64,000 bases of DNA from Paeniglutamicibacter sulfureus. Lineage in GTDB: Bacteria > Actinomycetota > Actinomycetes > Actinomycetales > Micrococcaceae. The stretch covers positions 2,046,001 through 2,110,000 of the forward strand of contig NZ_BAAAWO010000001.1 of the NCBI RefSeq assembly GCF_039535115.1, written 5' to 3'. The translations under genes and the position numbers were made by a program. Of this stretch, positions 58,043 to 64,000 are shown piece after piece (position 1 is the first letter of the stretch; each line of letters starts with the position of its first letter). The notes under the pieces are model-generated. The model saw nothing but the letters and a program-made list of their open reading frames with translations. It was not told the origin of the DNA and did no database searches.

Positions 58043-58888
58043 ATGAGTGATGGAAGAAGACAGGAACTGGGGCAGTTCCTGCGGGATCGGCGCGGCAACC
58101 TCGTCCGTGCGGAGCTGGGCCTGCCGCCGATCGGGCGAAACCGCATGCTGGGACTGCGCCGGGAGGAGATTGCCGCCTTCGCCGCGGTAAGCGTCACCTG
58201 GTACACCTGGCTGGAACAAGGCAGGGAAATCAATGCCTCCCGCCAGGTGCTTGAATCCATCACCCGGGTGCTCGCCCTGACTGCCGCCGAAACTTCCTAT
58301 GTGCTGGCCCTGGGCGGATACACGGCCGTTCCCCCAACCGAGGTCAGCACCGTCGAGCAGGCACCCGAGCACCTGCAGCGGCTGCTCGAAACCTTCGATT
58401 TTCCGGCATTCGTGGTGGCCCCGGACTGGGGCATCGCCGGCTGGAACCGTGCCTACGAAGGTCTCTACGCGCGCATTGCCGCCGTGGACCCGGCGGAGCG
58501 CAATCTGCTCTGGCTGATCTTCACCGACCCGCACTTGCGCAAGATGCTGCCCGACTGGGAAGAAACCTCGCGGCATTTTGTGGCCGAGTTCCGTGCCGAG
58601 GCCGGCGCCCGACTCGGCTCCGCTGCCCACACGACGCTCGTCAAGCGGCTCTCCGAAGCCAGCGGGCAGTTCGCCAAGCTCTGGGCCGACCGCGGCGTGG
58701 AGCGCTTTGCCTCCAGGCAGCGCGTGTTCCTGCATCCGGTCGCCGGCGAGCTGGTCTTTGAGCAGCACCGGCTGGTGCCCTCGGACGCGCCGGAACTGCA
58801 CCTGGTGATGTACGCGCCGGTGCCCGGAACGCCGACCAGGGATCGGCTGCAGATGCTCCTCGCGCCGACATCCGTCGAACCCGGCTGA
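58043..58888 (+). CDS. MmyB-like helix-turn-helix regulator
   Basis: A 281-residue regulator. The N-terminal part LGQFLRDRRGNLVRAELGLPPIGRNRMLGLRREEIAAFAAVSVTWYTWLEQGREINASRQVLESITRVLAL is an Xre-type helix-turn-helix of the MmyB group, and the C-terminal ~160 residues (FVVAPDWGIAGWNRAYEGLY ... NLLWLIFTDPHLRKMLPDWE) are the PAS-like ligand-binding domain known to bind fatty acids in some members. AGG precedes the ATG by 4 nt. Such regulators often control a neighbouring dehydrogenase; the divergent neighbour here is ilvD. Confidence 0.92.
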   Translation: MSDGRRQELGQFLRDRRGNLVRAELGLPPIGRNRMLGLRREEIAAFAAVSVTWYTWLEQGREINASRQVLESITRVLALTAAETSYVLALGGYTAVPPTEVSTVEQAPEHLQRLLETFDFPAFVVAPDWGIAGWNRAYEGLYARIAAVDPAERNLLWLIFTDPHLRKMLPDWEETSRHFVAEFRAEAGARLGSAAHTTLVKRLSEASGQFAKLWADRGVERFASRQRVFLHPVAGELVFEQHRLVPSDAPELHLVMYAPVPGTPTRDRLQMLLAPTSVEPG

Positions 58889-58974
58889 ACATGCCGCCGT
58901 CCGTCGGCCGATAGCCTTCCCGACAGGCACCACCGCAGTAGTGGCCGCACCGCAAGGGTGGCTAAGCTGGGACC

Positions 58975-60375
58975 ATGGCATGGCAGCGCACGCAAACCCA
59001 TTTCCTCGCACTTTCACCCGCGGCCCTGTGGGAGGTGCTGCGCGACCCGGCCCGGGTTCCCGAATGGCACCGGGCCATCGCGGGCCTGCGGCCACACGAG
59101 GTGCCGGCAACTGCCGGGACCTTGTTGGACCTGGTCCCCGCGGGCAAGCTCATCGGCAAGGTCCATTCGGCCACCGCACCTCCCGCCGTGGTTACCAGCG
59201 TCGGGGAGGGCACCTCCATCACTTGGCGCCAGCCCCAGCCCGGCGGCCACCTGATGGTGAACTGGTCCCTGCGCAAGGTCAAGGGCGGCACCGAACTCAC
59301 CCAGCGTGTGTCGGTCTCCGGGGCCGCGTCAGCGGTTTTCGAACGGACGGCCGCCCGGCCCATCGCCTCAAACTTCGCCGAAAACTGTGCCCGCCTCTAC
59401 ACCCTTGCCGGCGGGAGGGCAACGCAACAATTGCGCGTCGTGATTGCCGGGGGCCACGGGTTCCTGGGCGCCCGCGCCGCGGCCGACCTTTTCTGCCGCG
59501 GCCACGAGGTCGTCATCCTCACCCGCAGTGTTCGTCCCGACAACCCGTACACCCAGATCCGCTGGGACGGGAAAACCCAGGGCCCGTGGTCCACCAGCCT
59601 GTACCGCGCGGGGCGCAACACCGCGGTGTTGAACCTGGCCGGGGAATTGGTGGACATGCCGCCCACCAAATCCAACGTTGCCCTGCTGCGCAACTCCCGC
59701 GTCGATTCCACCCTCGCTCTGGTGGACGCCTCGCGTGCGGCACCCGCCCCGCTGGCGGCATTCCTGCAATCGAGCACCACCGCGATCTTCGCCGACGCCG
59801 GGGAGCAACGGCTCACCGAGGAATCGGCGCTGCCCGCCGGCGCACGGGCCCTGCCGCAGATGACCGGGGTGGCCCGGCCCTGGGAAGAGGCAGTAGTCGG
59901 GGCCAACGCCGAACGGCTGAACATCCTGCGCACCTCCCTGGTCTTCGAGCAGGAAAGCCCGCTGGTCGACCGGTTGTCCCTGCTGGCCGGCGTCGGCCTG
60001 GGCGGCCCGGTTGCCGGCGGGGAACAATGGGTCAGTTGGATCCACCTGGCCGACTGGCTGCGCGTCATTCGCGCGGCCCTGGGGTTGGAGGAGAACCTCT
60101 CGCTGCCCGGCGGCGTCATCCATCTGGCGGCACCACACCCGGTGCGCAACCGGGAGATGATGGAGGCACTGCGGGCCAAGGTCGCACCGGGGCCACTGCG
60201 CAGGTTTGCGCTGCCGACCCCGCGCCCGGTCCTGGCAGCGGGCGCCGTGGTGTTGAACACCGACCCGGCGCTGGGCACCACAGGACGACACGTAACCTCC
60301 ACCGTGCTCGCCGAGGCCGGGTTCGAGTTCGAGCACCCCGACTTCGAGACAGCGCTGGGGCAGATCCTTGACTAG
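58975..60375 (+). CDS. SRPBCC domain fused to TIGR01777-type epimerase
   Basis: A 466-residue fusion. Residues 1-~150 are a START/SRPBCC fold (FLALSPAALWEVLRDPARVPEWHRAIAGL; SITWRQPQPGGHLMVNWSLRKVKGGTELTQRVSV). From ~153 (LRVVIAGGHGFLGARAAADL) a Rossmann domain begins that matches the TIGR01777/YfcH epimerase group: NLAGELVDMPPTKSNVALLRNSRVDSTLALVDA, then PWEEAVVGANAERLNILRTSLVF and WIHLADWLRVIRAAL. YfcH-like proteins act on NAD(P)-bound nucleotide sugars or are divergent; the N-terminal domain may bind a hydrophobic ligand. The stop overlaps the ogt-like gene by 8 bp, so both are in one unit. Confidence 0.88.
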   Translation: MAWQRTQTHFLALSPAALWEVLRDPARVPEWHRAIAGLRPHEVPATAGTLLDLVPAGKLIGKVHSATAPPAVVTSVGEGTSITWRQPQPGGHLMVNWSLRKVKGGTELTQRVSVSGAASAVFERTAARPIASNFAENCARLYTLAGGRATQQLRVVIAGGHGFLGARAAADLFCRGHEVVILTRSVRPDNPYTQIRWDGKTQGPWSTSLYRAGRNTAVLNLAGELVDMPPTKSNVALLRNSRVDSTLALVDASRAAPAPLAAFLQSSTTAIFADAGEQRLTEESALPAGARALPQMTGVARPWEEAVVGANAERLNILRTSLVFEQESPLVDRLSLLAGVGLGGPVAGGEQWVSWIHLADWLRVIRAALGLEENLSLPGGVIHLAAPHPVRNREMMEALRAKVAPGPLRRFALPTPRPVLAAGAVVLNTDPALGTTGRHVTSTVLAEAGFEFEHPDFETALGQILD

Positions 60376-60895
60376 CGGACGCGTGCTGCGCCATGGCCTG
60401 ATGGACTCCCCCATTGGAGGACTGCGGATCGTGGCCTCCCGCCACGGGATCACCGGCATCTACATGGAAAACCACGCCCACCCCCTGGACTCCGGGGTGT
60501 TGGGCGAGCGACTGGCCTCCGTGGCCGATGATCCGGGCATCGCCCTTTGCGCCGGCCAGTTGGCCGAATACTTTGCCGGGACCAGGACATCGTTCGAGGT
60601 GCCACTGGATGCGCAGGGAACCGAGTTCCAGCAGCGGGTCTGGGCGCGCCTTGCTCGGATCCCCTTCGGTGCCACCCGCAGCTATGGCCAGCTGGCCCTG
60701 GAACTGGGGGATGAAAAGCTGACACGCGCCGTGGGAACCGCCAATGGGCGCAACCCCATTGCGATCGTGGTCCCCTGCCACCGGGTCATCGGTGCCGATG
60801 GGTCAATGACCGGCTATGCCGGTGGGCTGGGCGCCAAGGAGTTCCTGCTGCGCCACGAAGGCATCCTGCCCGAGGCCGAGGCTACTCTTTTCTAG
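60368..60895 (+). CDS. ogt: Methylated-DNA-protein-cysteine alkyltransferase
   Basis: A 175-residue suicide repair protein that removes O6-alkyl groups from guanine. The acceptor Cys137 is in IAIVVPCHRVIGADGSMTGYAGG; the recognition helix FQQRVWARLARIPFGATRSYGQLA is present. Length and N-terminal domain (LMDSPIGGLRIVASRHGITGIYM) fit the Ogt type without an AraC-like Ada domain. The TTG at 60368 overlaps the preceding stop and has GGGG about 8 nt upstream; GTG 60383 is an alternative. Not coupled to an adaA gene here. Confidence 0.93.
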   Translation: MTSGRVLRHGLMDSPIGGLRIVASRHGITGIYMENHAHPLDSGVLGERLASVADDPGIALCAGQLAEYFAGTRTSFEVPLDAQGTEFQQRVWARLARIPFGATRSYGQLALELGDEKLTRAVGTANGRNPIAIVVPCHRVIGADGSMTGYAGGLGAKEFLLRHEGILPEAEATLF

Positions 60896-60921
60896 GGGCT
60901 CGTTCCCTCCCCTGCTTCAGG

Positions 60922-60955
60922 CCAGGCACCCGAAAATCTTCGCCGTGGTGCCTGG
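60922..60955. terminator. Hairpin after the alkyltransferase gene
   Basis: A 9-bp perfect stem CCAGGCACC (60922-60930) with GGTGCCTGG (60947-60955) between convergent genes. Confidence 0.5.
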
Positions 60956-61010
60956 ACCCGGGCACGGCCCCTGTGACCGAATACCTCGGCCGCCTCGCCG
61001 CGTTTAGGGT

Positions 61011-62264
61011 CTAGCAAGGCAGTGAGGCGGGCAGCCTCACCGGGGTCCGGGCAACCACACCGACGCCGTCGGACCCGTGGTAGGCGCGGCAGACCCCGAC
61101 GCCGCGCTTGGCAAGATTTGCCTTGATTTGCCGTAGCGAATCAGGCGCGAATCCCTGCCACTGCATGTGCATCAGGACGGTGTCGCCGGGCCGGGCAGCA
61201 GAGGCGCGCGCCACAGTGATGGATTTGGATTTCACACTCCAGTCCAGGGTGTCGCGCGACCACGTCCAAATGGCCATGCCCACCCGATCGTAGGCGCACC
61301 TCACACTGGCATCAATGGCGCCAAATGGCGGGCGGCCAAAGTTGGTGCGCACCCCGGAGCCGCCGAGTTGGGCGGCAGCAGCCGCACAGCTCAGGCGTCG
61401 TAAGTCGGGGTGGCTCACCGAATGGTTGATGACCCATTGACCCTTGGCACGGGCCAAGGCAGCCAGATCCACCCCATAACGGGCCCTGAAGGATGAAAGG
61501 CAATTGCCGGTGGGGGCAATAACCAGACCCATGTTGTGGTCAGCGGCGTACTTGATGGTGGCCGTGAAGGAACCGAGCGTGCGCGGGCAGTCGTCGAAGG
61601 TCAAGACCACGCGAGAGGTGCGGTTCGGACCCGTGGATTGTGGAGCCCGGGGCGCCGAAGGCGACGAACCGGAACCCGTGCTGGTAGTTACATAGGTGTT
61701 GCTGACCCAGCCCGTGCGTCCCGCGTAGCCGACTTTGTACCATCCGTTGGAGGCACGCGCCGACACCTTCAGGGTGGTGCCCCGTGGAATGGTCACCAGA
61801 ACCGCATAGGCCGTGCTTGGTCCGGTGCGTAGGTTGAGCCCTGCCGTGGTCCGCACCGTGGCAGGCAGTCGGCCAGGAGCTGGTGCTGCGGAGCGCACAA
61901 TGCTCACGTATTTGTTACTGATCCAACCCGTCCGTCCCGCGTAGCCGACCTTGTACCAACCGTTGGCTGCCCGTGCTGTCACCTTGACGGTGGTGCCCTT
62001 GGGAATAGTCACAAGTCTCCTATGGGCGGTACTCGACCCCGTTCGCAGGTTGAGGTTGGCCGTGGTCTTGACCTTGGACGGCAAAGCCGTTGCCACCATG
62101 ACCGAAGTCGAAGCTGCGCCCTCGACCTGAATCGTGCCTCGGACTGCGGGCGTTTGGCGCGCTTCGGCTGCCAACGTCGGTGCCGACGAAATGACCAGTC
62201 CCACGGCCACGAAGATTCCGCACGCACTTCGAACAAGATTGTTTTTTCCCCAATGCCACAGCAT
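61011..62264 (-). CDS. Secreted polysaccharide deacetylase with two bacterial SH3 domains
   Basis: A 417-residue exported protein: signal peptide NNLVRSACGIFVAVGLVISSAPTLAAEA, two SH3b domains (TTANLNLRTGSSTAHRRLVTIPKG and TTAGLNLRTGPSTAYAVLVTIPRG, each ending WYKVGYAGRTGW), a Ser/Pro linker, and a NodB deacetylase domain with TFDDCP, HSVSHPDL and RPPFGA motifs (metal Asp and two His visible). SH3b domains anchor it to peptidoglycan; the deacetylase would act on wall or capsule N-acetyl sugars. ATG 62264 was preferred to longer upstream frames that do not encode a signal. A 10-bp perfect hairpin lies 24 nt upstream. Confidence 0.92.
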   Translation of the reverse strand: MLWHWGKNNLVRSACGIFVAVGLVISSAPTLAAEARQTPAVRGTIQVEGAASTSVMVATALPSKVKTTANLNLRTGSSTAHRRLVTIPKGTTVKVTARAANGWYKVGYAGRTGWISNKYVSIVRSAAPAPGRLPATVRTTAGLNLRTGPSTAYAVLVTIPRGTTLKVSARASNGWYKVGYAGRTGWVSNTYVTTSTGSGSSPSAPRAPQSTGPNRTSRVVLTFDDCPRTLGSFTATIKYAADHNMGLVIAPTGNCLSSFRARYGVDLAALARAKGQWVINHSVSHPDLRRLSCAAAAAQLGGSGVRTNFGRPPFGAIDASVRCAYDRVGMAIWTWSRDTLDWSVKSKSITVARASAARPGDTVLMHMQWQGFAPDSLRQIKANLAKRGVGVCRAYHGSDGVGVVARTPVRLPASLPC

Positions 62265-62287
62265 CCCAATGATCTCTCTGATTTTGC

Positions 62288-62311
62288 TTCCCCAAGAAGG
62301 CTCTTGGGGAA
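62288..62311 (-). promoter_or_regulatory. Hairpin in the deacetylase leader
   Basis: TTCCCCAAGA-AGGC-TCTTGGGGAA, 10-bp perfect arms, ending 24 nt before the start codon on the minus strand. It could be a leader structure or an operator. It does not match the c-di-AMP riboswitch consensus. Confidence 0.4.
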
Positions 62312-62530
62312 AGTATGGGGCTGCATGTTTGCCGCGGCAACTGTTGTGCCAACTCGTTCCCAAATCGTTCAGATAACCCTGAAAACATCCGCCAAAGGTA
62401 ACGTCTTGGTCCTGTGCGCGAACCAGGTATCCCAGCCAATTTTCGGGATTCAGGAATAGCGTGAAGAAGAGGAATGATCTGCGGGTTTCCCGCCTGTGGA
62501 AGGCATTCGTCGCAGGAATGAGGGATTCCC

Positions 62531-62959
62531 ATGGATCGCGTGGCAATCGTTTACTATCAACGTGATGCTCTGGCCAAGTTGCGTGCCGCTGAACTGGCCG
62601 AGAAGCTCCACTCCCGCGAAATACGAAGCGAAATCCTCAAGGTCGCCAGCTCCTCCGCACATGAGCTCATCTACTTTGACGGAGTGGTCCTGGTAGGTCC
62701 GCTGCATTTCTCACGCATGCATGGACTGGCGCTGGTCAACGCCGTGTTCGGATTCCGGCCCGTGGCGCTGCTGCTGACCGGAATGGGAGATACCGATCGC
62801 ATTCTTCGCCTGTTGCCCAGGAATATGCGTGGTGAAGTACCGGTCTTTACCGTCGGGGATGACGACAACCCGCATACAGGGCTCGAACCGTTGGTAACTT
62901 GGCTGCGCGCGATGATGGGCTTTTCGGGGTACCGCGCGGTCGGCTGGGCCCCCTCATAG
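62531..62959 (+). CDS. Flavodoxin-like small protein
   Basis: A 142-residue protein with an N-terminal phosphate-loop-like stretch VAIVYYQRDALAKLRAAELAEKL and a central DGVVLVGPLHFSRMHGLALVNAVFGFRPVALLLTGMGDTD that follows the fold of short flavodoxins such as HemG. The true FMN-loop (TxSxTGxTx) is not preserved: it reads YYQRDALAK, so FMN binding is doubtful. The sequence may be a diverged flavodoxin. An intrinsic terminator shared with the tRNA gene follows. Confidence 0.6.
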   Translation: MDRVAIVYYQRDALAKLRAAELAEKLHSREIRSEILKVASSSAHELIYFDGVVLVGPLHFSRMHGLALVNAVFGFRPVALLLTGMGDTDRILRLLPRNMRGEVPVFTVGDDDNPHTGLEPLVTWLRAMMGFSGYRAVGWAPS

Positions 62960-62970
62960 GCAGGCAACGC

Positions 62971-63003
62971 AAAAGGCCCCAAACGCAATGTTTGAGGCCT
63001 TTT
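62971..63003. terminator. Bidirectional terminator
   Basis: AAAAGGCCCCAAAC (62971-62984) pairs with GTTTGAGGCCTTTT ending at 63003, with T runs on both ends, so it can end both the plus-strand flavodoxin-like gene and the minus-strand tRNA. Confidence 0.85.
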
Positions 63004-63011
63004 GTCTTTCG

Positions 63012-63084
63012 TGGAGGTAAGGGGATTCGAACCCCTGACCTTCTGCATGCCATGCAGACGCGCTACCAACTGCGCCATACCCCC
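63012..63084 (-). tRNA. tRNA-Ala (anticodon GGC)
   Basis: A 73-nt tRNA on the minus strand: acceptor GGGGGTA/TACCTCC with discriminator A, D-arm GCGC...GCGC with AGTTGGTA loop, anticodon stem TCTGC/GCAGA with loop ATGGCAT (anticodon GGC, reads GCC), and T-arm AGGGG-TTCGAAT-CCCCT. CCA is not encoded. A terminator lies immediately downstream. It shows no integrase or attachment-site repeat nearby. Confidence 0.97.
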
Positions 63085-63472
63085 GAAAAGGATCAGTTCA
63101 AGGCTTTCTCGAAAGGCTGCCGAACCGAGATAACAATCTACAGCACGATGTGCCCCATGCGCCAATCGAGCGTGGAGCACCGGCGCCGTTCCCCCTGAAA
63201 ACGTCGCCATCAGGCGCCCCATAGGCGCGAAAGCATGCGGAAAAACAACGACAGCCCATCCGAACATGACATCGATCACAGGCATCGATCACAGGCATCG
63301 AGAGCGATCTTGGCACAACATGTCGACCAGTCCTCACGCGGCGGGGAGCATCCACCGCCCCCGAGGGCCGATGAGAGGATTTGACCGCGTCGTTGCAGGT
63401 CAGGATAGGTACCCAATACCAGTGCATGACAGGTTAGTAAGAGATGGCCCAAAATCTCGCTACTCTATCAAC
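63085..63472. other. Gene-free region before the last TetR gene, with 13-bp tandem repeat
   Basis: 388 bp without a recognisable gene. It should hold the tRNA promoter (minus) and the TetR promoter (plus). At 63271-63296 the 13-mer ATCGATCACAGGC occurs twice in tandem and starts a third time. I see nothing else in it. Confidence 0.6.
63271..63300. repeat. 13-bp tandem repeat, 2.3 copies
   Basis: ATCGATCACAGGC at 63271-63283 and 63284-63296, then ATCG. A minor direct repeat in the region upstream of the TetR gene. Confidence 0.85.
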
Positions 63473-64000
63473 ATGGCAATTCGTGGTTCATACGCAAAGG
63501 GCATCGCTAAACGCGCCGAGATTCTAGATGTCGCGCTGGAGGTGTTCGCCGTCGAGGGCTACCGGGGAACATCGCTACGCAAGGTCGCAAGCCTTTGCGA
63601 CCTGTCCCTGGCCGGTGTGATGCACTACTTCGACTCCAAGGAAGACTTGCTCGTCCAGATACTGCGCGAGCGCGACGCCCGCAATGAAATCAGCGGAACC
63701 ATTGCCGAACAAGAGGGTCGCTTCGAGGATATCTTGGGGCAGGGTCCCAACGAGCCGGGGCTGATTGCCCTGTATGTCACCATGGCGGCAGCTGCCGCGG
63801 ATCCCGCACATCCCGCAGCTGCGTATTTCCAGGAACGAAATGCCCGCCTGCTGAAGTTGTCCGAAGATTCTTACTATGCCGACAAGCCCAAGCCATCGGC
63901 CGAGGAACTCGAGTACTTCCACGCCATGACCCGGATGGTCTTGGCCACGGCCGATGGACTGCAACAACAGTGGCTGGTGGACCGCAGCGTCGACGTCGTA
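63473..64000 (+). CDS. TetR/AcrR family regulator, cut by the window end
   Basis: The first 176 residues of a TetR-type regulator. The DNA-binding domain is KRAEILDVALEVFAVEGYRGTSLRKVASLCDLSLAGVMHYFDSKEDLL, residues ~13-60. The remaining part is a helical ligand-binding domain (EPGLIALYVTMAAAAADPAHPAAAYFQERNARLL). It runs past the last base, so the C-terminus and gene length are unknown. The regulated gene is probably outside the window. The neighbour to the left is a tRNA on the opposite strand. Confidence 0.92.
   Translation, partial: MAIRGSYAKGIAKRAEILDVALEVFAVEGYRGTSLRKVASLCDLSLAGVMHYFDSKEDLLVQILRERDARNEISGTIAEQEGRFEDILGQGPNEPGLIALYVTMAAAAADPAHPAAAYFQERNARLLKLSEDSYYADKPKPSAEELEYFHAMTRMVLATADGLQQQWLVDRSVDVV

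Noticed and set aside
62265..62530. c-di-AMP (ydaO-type) riboswitch upstream of the wall deacetylase
   Set aside because: Such riboswitches often precede wall enzymes in actinobacteria, but the conserved GAACCCGAC/GCTAACCTCG-type blocks are not found; only a simple hairpin is seen.
63012..63084. tRNA-Ala as an integration site of a genomic island
   Set aside because: No integrase gene, no repeated tRNA 3' end and no change in composition on either side.

Overview
The window is about 64 kb of high-GC DNA with dense gene packing, ATGA/TAATG stop-start overlaps and frequent GTG/TTG starts. Gene content (NirBD with a HemD-winged-helix regulator, DUF222/HNH protein, YozG/DUF2975 pair, LGFP/SpoIID wall protein, GH15 glucan hydrolase, bifunctional PutA) points to an actinobacterium, most likely an Arthrobacter-like member of the Micrococcaceae. 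That genus-level placement is inference. No phage, plasmid, insertion sequence, rRNA operon or CRISPR array is visible; one tRNA gene (Ala, anticodon GGC) is present.

Layout. 1-3.7 kb: end of a TRIC-type channel gene, then a TetR repressor with an MFS gene behind it and a divergent DHA2 exporter, with a near-perfect 28-bp operator between them. 3.7-10 kb: nitrite assimilation and siroheme locus, nirB-cobA-nnaR on minus and nirD-chelatase on plus, with a GlnR-type box in the shared promoter. 10-22 kb: cold-shock gene, lipoprotein, LLM oxidoreductase, small membrane and acidic proteins, LysR regulator, a frameshifted gene, a DUF202 pair, a SpoIID/LGFP secreted protein, an enoyl-CoA hydratase-family enzyme, an MFS transporter and a membrane-anchored glutamate-synthase-like flavoprotein.

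22-26.6 kb: an 802-residue heptad-repeat membrane protein behind two copies of a putative operator, then diaminopimelate dehydrogenase and an ABM-domain membrane protein. 26.6-34 kb: a PucR-controlled catabolic cluster (MHS symporter, ThDP enzyme, YtcJ-like amidohydrolase, M20 amidase) of unknown substrate; this is the best candidate here for an undescribed pathway. 34-42 kb: DUF222/HNH protein, NmrA-type reductase, an orphan MbcA-like antitoxin, a hotdog thioesterase divergent from an MFS exporter, a Tat metallophosphoesterase and a GH15 enzyme. 42-48 kb: NarL-type two-component system followed by an ABC exporter, then an Xre/DUF2975 pair with its own palindromic operator.

48-56 kb: proline catabolism (putA, divergent LysR, putP) and a serine carboxypeptidase-like protein. 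56-64 kb: ilvD, an MmyB-type regulator, an SRPBCC-epimerase fusion overlapping a DNA alkyltransferase gene, a secreted SH3/NodB deacetylase, a flavodoxin-like protein, tRNA-Ala and a TetR gene cut by the window end.

All assignments come from reading motifs, translated frames and gene context; no database search was run. Coordinates of starts were adjusted by ribosome-binding sites and overlaps where these were visible.
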